This document shows positions 45,701-60,700 of a stretch of DNA of 64,000 nt, in pieces (within the stretch, counting starts at the first letter, position 1; the number at the start of each line of letters is the position of its first letter). Below the pieces are notes generated by a model. The model worked only from the letters and a program-made list of their open reading frames with translations. It was not told the DNA's origin and searched no databases. The stretch is from Chitinophaga fulva (GTDB lineage Bacteria > Bacteroidota > Bacteroidia > Chitinophagales > Chitinophagaceae), in assembly GCF_012927205.1 (NCBI RefSeq), contig NZ_JABBGC010000002.1:1-64000 (forward strand). Reading direction: 5' to 3'. A program made the position numbers and the translations under genes.

Positions 45701-48700
45701 GTTATTTGAAGAAATATCAACACTGGAGCTGATGGCCGGCCATATTGCAGCGGAGGTACCGGTTATAGCAACGGAGCCCTTTACAGAACCCGACGTTCAG
45801 GAAGTGGCCGCTCCGTCAACCGCAGTCACGGCACCTACCAGGAGTAATGGCGTAATATCATCTGCGATATCTCCCGATGATCATTTGCTGATGCAGCGTC
45901 ATCTGGATATTATCGAGCACCAGATGCAATTGTTGTCTCAGAAAACAACAACTGTGCAGGGCGTGAGCGGAGGCAAGCAGGCAGCATACAGCATACAGGA
46001 ACAGGCAACAGTAAATCAGCCGGTAAATAATAACGGACATGATCATTCACCAGCGTTAATGAATGGTAACGGTAAGGTACATCCGCCGAAAAAGCATGCC
46101 TCCATTTTCCCTAAGATAGAAAAGCAAAACGGACAGGCTGCTTTCTCAAAACAACAACAGGACTACCTGGACGCTTTTATACGCCGGTACAATCAAAAAA
46201 CCAAGACCTCCAAAACGCTTACCCAGCATTACCGGCCGGTATTGGCAGATAACCGTGTAGCCATGGGGTTCCGCTTTTCTACCAAAGAAATGCATTATCC
46301 GTTGCAGGTGGAATCCTCTTTCGGATCAAAAATAACCGACGCAGATGGGAATGAATATATTGACCTGGCCATGGGGTTTGGTGTTAACCTGTTAGGGCAT
46401 CGTCCTGCAGTTGTAACGGCAGCGGTAGAACGGCAATTGCATAAAGGTTTGCAGTTAGGGCCGCAATCACCTATAACGGGCGAAGTGGCTACGCTCATTG
46501 CGGCACTTACCAATATGGAAAGGGTGAGTTTTCATAATTCCGGCACAGAAGCCGTGATGACTGCTGTCAGGGCTGCACGGGCTGTTACAGGGAAGAATAA
46601 GATCGCTATTTTCAAAGGCGCCTATCACGGGCATTTTGATGGGACCCTGGCCGTTCTGGAAGATATGGAGGCCGGTCATAATGGTGTGCCGTTAACGCTG
46701 GGTATTTTAGACAACATGATAGCGGACGTATTGATGTTTGATTATACCAATCCGCAGGTAGTAAAACAGATACAGGCCTATGCGCATGAGTTGGCGGCAG
46801 TAGTGGTGGAGCCTGTACAGAGCAGAAATCCCGGTTATCAGCCCAGGGCATTGTTACAGGAACTGCGGGCAATGACGGAGGCAGAAAATATTGTACTGAT
46901 ATTTGATGAGATGATCACGGGCTTCCGGGTTCACCCGGGAGGCGCGCAGGCTTATTTTGGAATATCAGCGGATATGGCCACCTATGGAAAAATAGCCGGG
47001 GGCGGCTTGCCAATAGGAATAGTATCCGGTAAACGCCGGTTCATGGATGTACTTGATGGGGGTGTATGGCAATATGGCGATGAGTCTTATCCACAGGCAG
47101 ATACTACCTATTTTGCCGGTACTTTTTGCAAGCATCCGTTAAGTATGGCCGCGGCTTTGGCTTTGTTGACCGAATTAAAACAGTGTGGACCTGCGCTGCA
47201 GGAAGAGTTGAACGCACGTACTGCCCGTTTGGTGAATGATATAGCTGCTTTCTTTCGGCAGAATGAGGTGCCTATGCAGGTACATCATTTCGGTTCGCTG
47301 TTTCATTTTTCCAGCCATGTTAATATGGACCTCTTCTTTTATCATCTGCTGGAGAAAGGTGTATATATATGGGAAGGCAGGACCTGTTTTTTATCTACTG
47401 CACATACTGAGGAAGATATAGATTTTATAGCCGCAGCTATTAAAGAAAGTATCCGGGATTTGCAGGGAGCGGGATTTTTAGCTGCGCCTGTTGGTAATGC
47501 GTTGCCGGCACAAACATTACTTCCATCGGCAAAGGAGCAGGTTAATACGGTATTGCCGCCCATTGTGGCTATGTCATCAAGACCTTCCCATATCCCATTA
47601 TCGTATAGCCAGGAACGTTTGTGGTTCATTGATCAGCTGGGAGGAAGTGTCCCTTATCACATACCGGCAATTTTAAGGTTAAAAGGGAAGCTTAATAAGG
47701 AAGCGCTGATATATGCATTGCAGCATATAGTAAATCGCCATGAAGTACTGCGCACGGTTATCCGGCAGCAGGAGGACGAAGGAGGGGATACTTATCAGCA
47801 TGTACTGGACAAAAACAAATGGGAGCTGGTAACGATTGCTGGTGAAGCATATCGTACAGACCCGGCAGCAATGGAGGAATTGATCATTTCTTTGGTCCAT
47901 GCCCCTTTCGACCTGTCGAAGGACCATATGCTACGCGCACAGCTGATTCGTTTGTCAGCCGGGGAAAACGAGCATATCCTGGTTGTCACCATACATCATA
48001 TAGCATTTGACGGAACGTCTGCTTATATCTTATTCGATGAATTGCAGGCTTTGTATGATACTTACCTGGAAGGCCATTCATCTCCTTTGGTCCCAATGGA
48101 GGTACAGTATGCGGATTATGCCATATGGCAACGAAAATATTTATCCGATGCGGTATTCGCTGACGCGCTGCGTTATTGGAAAGAAAATCTGGAAGGAACA
48201 GCAACGTTGAATCTGCCAACAGATTATATACGTCCGGCCGTTCAGGGCGCGCGTGGCGCCAAGCGGAAAATATGGCTGGATGAGGAGCTGACACAGCAAT
48301 TAGAGGCACTTTCCCGGCAGCATGGCGCCACACTTTTCATGACATTACTGTCAGTTTTTAAGGTATTGCTATATCGCTATTCCGGGCAGGAAGATATTTG
48401 TGTAGGAAGCCTGGTATCCGGGAGGATGCGCGAAGAAACAGAAGCACTGGTAGGGTATTTTATCAATACGATTGCCTTGCGCAGCAACCTGGCCAATGAC
48501 CCGGTTTTCATTTCGCTTTTGCAACAGGTGAAAAATACCACGCTGGATGCTTATCGGCATCAGGAAATACCATTTGAAAAGATACTGGAAACGGTAGTGA
48601 AAGAAAGAGCCCTGAGCAGGACTCCCTTATTTCAGGTAATGTTTGTATTTCAGAACACTCCTGAAACACCGGATATCAGCCTGAAAAACCTGGCCATATC

Positions 48701-51700
48701 GCAGGAGGAGATTAAACATACCACCACTGCTTTTGACCTGACCTTTTCAATTGATAAAGGTACGGACGGGTTGAACGGGTTTATAGAATATGCGGCAGAC
48801 CTGTTCAGTGAAGCAACCATCAACCGTATGGCGGACCACTTTGAACAACTGTTGCGATCTGTGGTGCAAACACCGGCTGCCCGTATAGGTACATTGTCCA
48901 TGTTAAGTGCGGCAGAAGAGCGTGAATTACTGATAACGTTCAATGATACCAACGCAGACTGGCCGCAGCATAAAACAATGCCGGGCCTGTTTGCAGAGCA
49001 GGCATTGTTAACACCGGGGGCAATAGCCGTAAGTGACGGGCATCACCAATTATCTTATAAGGAACTGGATGACCGGTCCGGTCAATTAGCCAATTACCTG
49101 AAAAGCAAAGGAGTGGGTAGGGATATGCTGGTACCTGTTTGTATGGACAGGTCGCCGGACATGCTGATGGCCATATTAGGTATCATGAAGGCCGGTGGGG
49201 CGTATGTGCCTATTGATCCGGAGTATCCGGCAGCGCGGATGACCTACATACTGAAAGATTGTAACGCACAAATTGTTATCAGCAGTACTGTTTGCCGGCA
49301 CAAAATCCCTGCTGATGCAGCGGTTGATCTTATTGTGACAGACAGTATCCGGGATATCATTGCACAGCAGCCCACTGAAGCACCTGTTGCGAAGCCCGCA
49401 CCAGGGGACCTGTGTTATGTGATCTATACGTCCGGCTCAACGGGAACTCCAAAAGGAGTGATGATAGAACATCGTGGCATGCTGAATCACCTGTTTGCCA
49501 AAATAAATGACCTGAAAATAGATCAACATTCGATCATCGCTCAAACAGCCTCTTTTACCTTCGATATTTCAGTATGGCAAATGTTTGCTGCATTGTTATG
49601 CGGAGGTCAGACGATTATTTACCGGGATGAGCTGATCTATCATCCTGCTGCACTTATTAAAGCTGTTGATGATCACCAGGTAACAATTTTAGAACTGGTA
49701 CCATCTTACCTGTTATCGTTACTGCAGGAAGAAATGGAAGTGACTTTACAGCATTTGAAATTTTTATTACTTACCGGGGAAGTGGTCAGTAAGAACTTAT
49801 TAACCCAGTGGTTTGGTCATAAATACTATGGCGCCATACCGGTGGTGAACGCCTATGGTCCAACAGAGGCCTCGGACGATATCTGTCATCACCTGATGTA
49901 TCATTTACCGGAAGGCAATAGTGTTCCTTTAGGGAAACCTGTACAAAATCTTGCTATTTATATATTAGATCGTGGAGGAAGATTATGTCCTCCGGGAGTG
50001 CCGGGTGAGATATGTGTGTCAGGCGTTGGGGTCGGTCGTGGTTATCTGAATCTTCCGGCATTAACAGCAGAAAAATTTATCAATGACCCGTTCCGCACAG
50101 GCGAACAGGTTCGCATGTACCGCACCGGTGACCTGGGAAAGTGGTTGCAGGATGGTACTATCGGGTACCTGGGCAGAATGGATGAACAGGTAAAGATCCG
50201 TGGTTACCGGATAGAGTTGGGTGAGATAGAAAATGTACTGCAGCAATGTGTTTCCGTAAGAGCGTCGGTGGTAGTGGCCGGAGCAGATGATCAGGGTAAT
50301 AAACGGCTGATTGGCTATGTGGTGCCTGATGGTGTTTTTGACAGGGATAACGTATATGCTTATCTGAAAAGTAAACTACCCGAATACATGGTGCCGGCGG
50401 TATTCGTGGAGCTGGAACAGTTACCTTTAACGGCTAACGGCAAGGTAGATAAGAAAGCCCTGCCCGAACCATCGGGAGAGGCATTGTTAACGAATGAGTT
50501 TGTAGCGCCGCGGAATGAAATGGAGCAGATCCTGGCCGGGATATGGCAGGAGTTATTGGGGGTACAACAGATAGGGGTATACGATAACTTTTTTGAACGG
50601 GGTGGACACTCTTTGTTGTCGATGCGCCTAAAAGTAGCATTACGCAAAAAACTGGGTGTGGAGTTGTCCGTAAAGGATTTATTCCAGTATGTGACCATCG
50701 CAGACCTGACGGCTTATATACAGCAGCAGGGACAAACAGACACCTTGTCACCGTCTATTGAAGTGCATGCGCGTCCTTCGCGTATCCCGCTTTCATTTAA
50801 CCAGGAGAATTTATGGTTTATAGATCAGTTACGGGGTAGCACGCAATTTCATATGCCGGAGGTGATCCGGTTGAAGGGGCCCCTTAACCGGAAAGCGCTG
50901 GAAGACGCTTTCCGGCAAATAGTGAACCGGCATGAAGTGGTCCGCACAGTGATCCGCCAGGCCGCAGGAGAAGCCGCTTACCAGTTTGTCCTGGACAAAG
51001 ATCAATGGCAGCTCAATGTGACAGATGATCCGGTATACCAATACGACCAGGCTGCCTTGCAATCCTATATACAGGAGCTGATCCTTTTACCGTTTGATCT
51101 GTCTGCAGATCATATGCTGCGCGCACACTTGATTCCCCTGCAGGAGCAGGAACATTTACTGATAGTAACCATGCATCATATTGCAGTAGATGCCTGGTCA
51201 TCCGGTATTATCGTCGGGGAACTGGTAGCATTATACGGGGCCTATGCAGCAGGCCGCGCTCCGCAAATGAACCCTCTCCCTGTACAATACGCTGATTATG
51301 CCATATGGCAACGTGCGCATCTGTCGGGAGAAAAGTTAGATCAACAACTGGTTTACTGGAAAGATAAATTGCAGGGAGTGGTGCCATTGAATATGCCATC
51401 GGACTATGTGCGGCCAATTATTCAAAGTACCAAGGGAGCCCGGATAGAAGGATTTATCATTGACCGTACACTGACGGCACAATTGCTGCAACTGAGCCAG
51501 CAGCAAGGAGTGACGCTTTTTATGACGTTATTGTCTGCTTTCAATGTGTTATTATATCGTTACAGCGGGCAGGAAGATATTTGTATAGGTACACCTATAG
51601 ATGGCAGAATGCAGCAGGAATTGGAAGGGTTGATCGGCTTTTTTATCAATACACTGGCCTTGCGCAGTGATCTTGGTAATAAGCCTTCATTTGCGCAACT

Positions 51701-54700
51701 GTTGCAGCAGGTAAAACAAACAACACTCGAAGCATATGATCACCAGGAAGTACCTTTTGATAAGATAGTCGATCAGGTATTGACAAACAGGGACCTAAGC
51801 CGTCATCCTTTGTGCGATGTCGTTTTCTCTGTGCAGAACGCAGCAGATGTATCTGCTTATCGCTTAGGTGAGGTGCAACTGATAAGAGAAGCATTTGAAC
51901 ATACCACCGCTACGGTTGATATCAATTTTTCTGTAGTGGAACGCCCCGATGGATCTCTGGTGGCTAATATTGAATATTGCTCAGATTTATTCAGCAAAGA
52001 AAGGATGGAGCGCATGCTGGGTCATTTTGAACAGTTATTGCGTGCCGTTATCGCTACTCCGGATGCAGAGATCGCATCGTTGAACATACTTACTGCTGCA
52101 GAGGAACAACAGTTGTTGATCACCTTTAATAATACCGTAACGGCTGATACACTTCCGGCGCATCAGACAGTAGCTGATATATGGGAAACGCAGGTGTTAA
52201 AAACACCGGACGCAGTGGCCGTTGTATTTGAAGACGAGTTTTACACCTACCGGAAACTGGATGAGCGTGCCAATCAACTGGCGCATTACTTAAAGCGTAA
52301 AGGGGTAAAGGAAGAAACGCTGGTGCCTATCTGTCTGGAGAGAAGTGCGGATATGATCATGGGTATATTGGGGATCATGAAAGCCGGCGGTGCATTTGTT
52401 CCGATAGACCCGGCCTATCCAGATGACCGGAAGACCTATATGGTAGAGAATACAGCTGCTTATGTAATGGTCAGTAACAGTATACACAGCTACGGACTGC
52501 CATTAAAAGAACAGGATATTATTGTTGAACTTGACAATGACCTGGAAAGCATTCAGCAGGAACCTGTGACTGCTCCACAGCGCTCACTTCATCCAGTCCA
52601 CCTGGCTTATGTAATATATACCTCCGGCTCAACCGGTAAGCCTAAAGGCGTCATGATAGAGCATGCAGGTTTGGTAAATGTATGCCTGGACCACATTAAG
52701 GAGTTCTCTATGACAGCGGCCGACCGCTATCTGCAATTTATGTCGCCGGCTTTTGATGGCGCCATACTGGATATATTCAGCACATTGTTGAGTGGGGCAT
52801 CTTTAATATTACCAGGTAAAACCGTATTGAAAGATAGCGAGAGCTTTATAGCGTTTGTTGCAAAACATCAGGTAACCCTGTTTACGATCACACCTTCTTT
52901 CCTTTCTATTCTTAATAAGGCAGATTTGCCAGGTGTACGGACCATTGTTTCTGCCGGAGAAGCAGCCATAGCAGAAGATGCGCTTTATTATGCGGGCTTT
53001 AAGGATTTCTACAATGGATACGGGCCATCAGAAATAACGGTTAATGCCACTTTATTTAAAGTAAACAATGCCACGGCGTATAACAGGAATATTCCCATTG
53101 GAAAATCAAGGTCTAATAAACGGGTATTTATATTAAACAGTGAAATGCAGCTATGTCCGATAGGTGTGGCAGGAGAGATATGCATTGGAGGTGTTGGTTT
53201 ATCACGCGGATATCTGAACCGCCCCGATCTGACAGTAGAAAAATTTGTGGCCGACCCGTTCAGTAAAACAGCAGGAGCCAGGTTGTATAAGTCAGGCGAC
53301 CTTGGCAAATGGTTGCCGGACGGAAATATTGAATACCTGGGACGTGTGGATGATCAGGTAAAGATCCGTGGTTATCGTATAGAACTGGGTGAGATAGAGA
53401 GCGTGCTGCAGGAATGCGACCTGGTTAGTCAGGCAGTGGTGCTTGCAGGCGCCGATCATGCTGGCAATGACGGGGAGCATGAACAACACAGGCCCCGGAA
53501 GCTGGTGGGGTATGTAGTACCCAGGGGTACTTTTGACAGGGAAGGTATCCTCGCTTATCTCAAAAACAGGTTGCCGGAATACATGGTGCCGGCTACATTG
53601 ATTGCCTTGCAGGAATTTCCGCGCACCGCAAATGGTAAGGTCGATAAAAAAGCTTTGCCTGATATGGATGCGGTGGAAACGGTAGCAGAAGAGAGTGCCT
53701 ATACCGGTTATCGTAATGAGATAGAGCAGGCTATGACAGAAATATGGGAGGATTTGCTGGGAATAGAACGGATAGGTATACACGATAATTTCTTTACACT
53801 GGGAGGAGATTCTATCATCACTATTCAGGTAGTAAGCCGTGCGAGGCAATTGGGGTACGAAGTACAGGTTGGAGACCTGTTTGAGTATCAAACGATCGCA
53901 CAACTGTCTGCTCACCTGTTGGTGCCGGAGCAGGAAACTGTATCCGGAGAACAGACCCTGATAAGTAACAGCGGCCTTTTACCCATTCAGCAATGGTATC
54001 TGAACACAGGTAATCCTTTGGAGGTACATTATAACCAGAGTATTTTATTATCAATAGAGAAAAGCGTAGTGCCGTCCACGGTATCCTCTGCAATAACCAC
54101 CCTGATTCGTTACCATGATGCACTCCGATTTGTGTATAACAGGGGAGAGGATGGATGGGAGCAGGTATACGGCAGTTATGAAGGGGAGCTGGAAACAGTA
54201 GACCTGCAGGCAGTGCCGGCTGAAAAACTGGAAGAGGCCATCACGCAATATGGAAATCAGTATCAGCAAAGCCTGGATATCAGCAAAGGTCTGCTGATAC
54301 GTGCTGTGCTGTTGTTAACGCCGCAGGAAACGTCACATAACCGATTGTTATTAGTGATTCATCATTTGGCTGTAGATGGGGTGTCCTGGCGTATTTTACT
54401 GGAAGACCTGTCGTTATTATTACAAAATAATACGTTGGATAACGACGAAGTATTGGGAAGAAAGAGCGATGCATACAGCACGTTTTATGACGCATTGGTG
54501 AATTACAGTCAGCGCCGCCGCTTATCTGATCAACTGAGTTACTGGGAGCGGGTAGTGCAGGCATATGTACCATTACAGACAGATCATCAGTATGATGACG
54601 TTGTAACGGTATCGGACACAGGTAAGCATACAGTGAAGTTAGGCGCGCTGCAAACACACCGCTTGTTACAGGAAGCCCCTCATGCCTATCACACGGAAAT

Positions 54701-57700
54701 AAACGACGTTTTACTTAGTGCGCTGGCAATTTCCTTGTCAGCGTGGAACGGGCATTCAACAGTATCCATCGGCCTGGAAGGCCACGGGCGTGAAGATGCT
54801 ATCCTTGGAACGAACACCCATCATACCATAGGCTGGTTCACGAATACCTATCCTGTTGTGCTGGAAGTTCCTGCAACAAAGGCTGCAGGCGCTTTATTAA
54901 AAGACATAAAAGAGCAGTTACGCCAGGTGCCGGATAAGGGAATAGGCTACGGGATACTGAAATATATCAGCAAAATAGATGCTTTACAGGGTAAGGAGCC
55001 GTGGGACATTGTGTTTAATTATCTTGGCCAGTTGGACAATATTGCAAACGGAAAAGGATACCTGGAGCTGGCACCTGAATCGCCGGGAGCAACAGTGGGA
55101 GACAGGCATCCGTTAGCACAGAAAATATCTGTCAATAGTATTGTGCAGCGTGGAGAGCTGGTATTGGAATGGGAATACAGTGTTAAACATTATGAATCTG
55201 CTACGATAGAAAAGCTGGCCGCTGCTTATTTAACACAACTGGAATTGTTGATCACGCATTGTGTATCACGGAAAATGTTACCGTCCGTATTCACGCCTTC
55301 GGATTATGCATTGGGTGCAGTAACAGATAATGCAACATTAGATGCTTTTTTAGATGCTGATTACAGGGGAATGCAGCGCCGTAGCCAGGTAGCGGGTCTT
55401 TGCCGGTTGAGTAGTTTACAGGAGGGATTATTGTTTCACGGGCTGTATGACAAACGTGCAGGTGGATATACCAATCAGTTCTCCTGTGAAATAAAAGGTC
55501 TGGAAGAAGGTATATTCCTGCAGAGCTGGGATTACCTGCTGCAGCGTCATAGTATTTTACGCAGCGGGTTTTATTACGACGAATTTTCGGTTCCGGTGCA
55601 ATGTGTATACCATGAGGTAGCACTGCCGGCAGCGGTGCTGGATTATCGTGGTAGGAGTGAAGCTGCGCAGGAAGAGGCATGCAGGGAATATGCCATTGCT
55701 GATCGTAATAAAGGATTTGATTTCAGCGAGCCACCTCTGATGCGCATCAGTCTCGTACGACTGGAAGATAACCGCTATTGGTTGCTGTGGACCTTCCATC
55801 ATATTTTGCTGGATGGGTGGTCGTTACCAGTATTGCTGGAAGAGTTGCTGCATATTTATGAAGGCCTGTTAACAGGAAAGGTAATATCAGCAGGTGCCAC
55901 GGACCATTACAACGATTATATCCGTTATGTGGACCGTCGTGATAAAGAGAAGGACGAGCAATACTGGCGCAATTATATGACAGGTATCGAGGCGGGTTGC
56001 CTGTTGCCGTTCATAGATACAACGGAAGAACGCACCAAAGGGATTGGCGCTTATAAAGAAGTGGAGCTGCGGCTGGATGCCGCTACCACCGAAAGGCTGG
56101 TGCAATATGCGCAACGTAACCAGGTGACACAGAATACATTGATGCAGGGCGTATGGTCGTATTTGTTATATCGCTATACAGGCGGTAACGATATCACTTT
56201 TGGGGTGATGGTATCAGGCCGCCCGGATAGTTTGCCGGATATAGAACAACGGGTGGGCTTGTATATAAATGTATTGCCATTGCATGTGACATTGGATGAA
56301 TCACACAATATATCTGAATGGTTGCAGGAGCTGCAGTCAGTGCAATTGCAAAGCCTGGAGTATCAGTATACCGCGTTGAAGGATATACAACGCTGGACAG
56401 GCGTTGGTGGCGATTTGTTTGATAGCCTGATGATATTTGAGAACTATCCGGTAAGCAAAGTATTAACGGCCCAATCCTGGCAATTACAGATAGATAAAGT
56501 AAGAGCGGAAGAACATAACAATTATCCGCTGAGTATTATGATAGAAGCCGGTGAAGAAATCAGTATCCGGTTCTCCTACAATACAGCATTGCTGGAAACG
56601 GCTTATGTGCAGCGGATAGCAGACCATTTCAGACAAGTATTGTTACAGGTAACGAAAAATGTTGTCCGGTTTAAAGATGTAGCATTGTTGACAACAGGAG
56701 AACGTGAACAATTGCTGACCTCATTTAATGCCACAACAGTTGCTTATCCTGAAGATAAAATATTTACAGACCTGTTTGCCATGCAGGTATTGCAGGGACC
56801 TGGCGCTGTAGCGGTGGTGTATGAAGATCATAGTTTGACTTATCGTGAGCTGGATGAGCGCTCAAACCAGGTGGCCCATTACCTGAGCGGCCTTGGGGTG
56901 AAAGCAGATAGCCTGGTTCCGGTTTGTATAGATCGTTCAGCGGACATGCTGGTAGTCCTGTTAGGTATTATGAAAGCCGGCGGGGCGTATGTGCCGCTTG
57001 ATCCGGATTATCCATTGGAAAGGATCAGCTATATGTTGAAAGACATTGGTAGCAGTATCGTTGTAAGCAGCCAGGTACACGAGCATAAAATAAAAGCAGC
57101 AGGTATTACGCCGGTGTTATTAGATGGAGTGGGAGATGAAATAGCACAACAGCCGGTTACCCCATTGAAAATAACAGCTGGTCCTGACCATCTTGCTTAT
57201 GTGATCTATACTTCAGGTTCAACGGGCACGCCCAAGGGAGTAATGATAGAACATAAGTCGCTGTTGAATTTCCTGTTGTCAATGAAAGACAGGCTGGACC
57301 TCCGGGCAGGAATGAGTTTACTGGCAGTCACTACCTACTGTTTTGACATCGCTTACCTGGAGTTGTATTTGCCCTTACTGACAGGTGGCAAAGTAATTAT
57401 CTCTTCAAAATCTGCAGCAGCAGATGGTTTTAAGCTGGCGTCACAGCTGTCGCATCACCGCCCGTCCCATATGCAGGCCACCCCGGCCACATGGCAAATG
57501 TTACTGGAAGCAGGCTGGGAAAATAAAGAAGGGATAACGATACTGGCAGGAGGGGAAGCGATCCCTGTGGCGTTGAAAGATAAGCTGGTGCAATTAAGCG
57601 ATCAGAAAGTATGGAATGTATACGGCCCCACAGAAACGACGATATGGGCCACCATTAAAGAATTGAAGCTGGAAGAAAAGATCACCATCGGTCAGTCATT

Positions 57701-60700
57701 GTACAATACGGCCGCATATATCCTGGACGGTTCGGGAAGACCCGTGCCGGTAGGGGTTCCAGGTCAGCTATGTATAGGTGGTGTGCAGGTGGCCCGTGGT
57801 TATCTGAACAGGCCGGAACTGACAAAAGAAAAGTTCATATTCAATCCGTTCAAGCCCGGAGAGAGATTATATTTTACGGGAGATCAGGCGCGCTGGCTGC
57901 CGGATGGGACGATTGAATATTTTGGCAGGATAGATGACCAGGTAAAAATCCGGGGCTACCGGGTAGAGCCAGGGGAAATAGAAAGTGTGGTATCGCAATA
58001 CCCTGGGGTGAACCAGGCGGTAGTAGTAGCCAGAGCAGATAACAGCGGTTACCGTCACCTGGTGTGTTATGTGGTAGGAGAAGAAAGCATAGACAGATCA
58101 GGGCTGCTGTCGTGGCTGCAGGACCGTCTTCCTGTATACATGGTGCCGTCACAACTGGTCCTGCTGGATAAGCTGCCGCTGACGGCAAATGGCAAGGTGG
58201 ACAAACAATCATTGCCCGACCCTGCAGGCGCAGCGCTGTTGCGAAGGGAGTACACCGCGCCGCGTACTGAAACGGAACAGGTGCTTGCAGGCATCTGGCA
58301 GTCGTTGCTGGGAATAGAACGTATAGGCATTTACGATAATTTCTTTGAACTGGGTGGGCATTCCCTGTTGGCCATTCGCGTACTGGCTGCTATTAAAAGG
58401 AAACTGCGTACCGAAGCGGGTGTAAGGGATGTTTTCGATTATCCCTCTATCGCCTCTTTATCGGCGCAATTAACCCATTACGCTGATGTATCTTCTGCTC
58501 CGGCGCTGGTAAGTTATGAAAGGCCCGCCCATATTCCATTGTCGTTTAGCCAGGAGCGTTTGTGGTTCATCGATCAGCTGGAAGGCAGCGTGCAGTATCA
58601 TTTGCCGGCAGTATTACGACTGAAAGGGAAATTGAACCGGGAAGGATTGTTGTATGCCTTGCAAACAATCATCAATCGTCATGAAGTATTACGTACGGTA
58701 TTCCGCCAGTCGGAAGATACCGGTACTCCTTACCAATGGATACAGGAAAAGGATAGCTGGCAGTTAACCGTAACAGCGGAGGAAATCTATAAGCAGGATG
58801 CCCAGGCTTTGCAGGCGTATCTGAAAGCCCTGATTGTTGCTCCTTTTGACCTGTCGCGCGATCATCCGTTGCGCGCACATCTGGTCCGCTTGTCGGCAGA
58901 TGAGCATATACTGGTGGCAACCATACATCATATAGCATCCGATGAATGGTCTGCCGGTATTATAGTAAAAGAGCTGGTTGCGTTATATAATGCATATATA
59001 GAAAACCGTCCTGCTCAATTAGCACCCTTGCCTATTCAGTATGCGGACTATGCCATCTGGCAGCGCACTTATTTATCCGGTGCGGTACTGGACCGAAAGC
59101 TGGCTTACTGGAAAGATAAGCTGTGGGGAATAACGACATTGGAATTGCCCACAGATTACGCCCGACCGGTTACACCAGATGTGCAGGGCAGGAGCATTTC
59201 GTTTAGTGTTCCTGGTGAATTGTCAGATCAGATCAGGAGATTTTCCCAACAACAGGGCGTTTCTTTGTACATGACCTTACTGGCGGCCTTTAAGGTATTG
59301 TTGTACCGATACACCAGTCAGACCGATATCGCCGTAGGCAGCTCTACAGCGGTACGTCAGCCGCAGGAAACAGAGGGCCTGATTGGTTTCTTTGTAAATA
59401 CGCTGGTGTTCCGCAGCGACCTGAGTGATAATCCTTCTTTTTTATCTTTCCTGCAACAGGTAAAGGAAACTACACTAGGTGCGTATGAGCACCAGGATGT
59501 GCCTTTCGAAAAAGTAGTGGAAGCCGTCATGAAAGACGGAAATGCAGACAGGGACCTGTTCCGGGTAATGCTCGTGATGCAGCAGGCGCCTGCCGCTCCG
59601 GAGCTTCGTTTAGGAGAGGTCGTATTGACGACGGAAGCCATTGAGTTTACGATGTCAAAGTTTGATGTCACCTTTTTTATAACGGCGGAGGGAAGTGAGT
59701 TGCAGGTAAATGTAGTGTATCGTAATGATTTGTTCCGGGAAGATACCATTGTTCGTATGGGCAGTCATTACCAGCAGTTATTATTATCTATTGTATCAGA
59801 TCCCTTACGGCCTGTAGGATTATTGCCAATGCTGGCTGCTGTTGAGGAACATCAGTTATTAGGCGCATCACAGGAGCCGCAAAAAACGATCATAGATGAA
59901 TTTACATCGCAGGTAAAACGTAATCCGGAAGCAATAGCCCTGTTATTTGAAGATAAGGTATTAACATATGCTGCACTGGATAAGCAATCAAATCGACTGG
60001 CGCACTATCTGCGGAGCCTGGGCGTGGCAGCAGGAACATTAGTGCCGGTTTGCATAGAACGTTCACCGGAAATGATAGTAGGTATACTGGGCATACTAAA
60101 GGCAGGTGGCGCGTACGTCCCGGTTGATCCTGATTATCTGCCGCTGTCAGACAGGATCAGCTATATGCTGGAAGATACGGGTGCTGCGGTGGTAGTAAGT
60201 ACGTTAGCTGCCAGGTCTATGTTGGCTGTTACTGATGCGCTCCGCATCATTACGCTCGACGGCGATTGGGATACCATCAGCAGATATCCGGAGTCAGCGC
60301 TTCCGGATCATCCGGTAGCCGGGCAACTGGTGTATGTGATCTATACGTCCGGAAGTACGGGTCATCCAAAGGGAGTGATGGTAACACATGGTAACCTGAT
60401 GGATTATCTGGATGGTTTGCAACAGGCGCTTCCTTTAGCCAGTTGTGCTTCTTTTGGTTTGTTGTCCAGCATTGCGACAGACCTGGGTAATACGGTATTA
60501 TACGGAGCGCTGAGTACCGGCGGTAGTTTGCATCTCTTTTCAAAGGCTGCAGCAAGCGATAGTGAAAGGCTGCAGGAATATTTTTCCTCGCACCGGATAG
60601 ATTGTATCAAGATTGTACCGTCGCACTGGAAAGCATTATCTACTCCGGGAAAATTACTATTACCGGAAAAGCTGCTGATTTTTGGCGGCGAAGCATTGGA

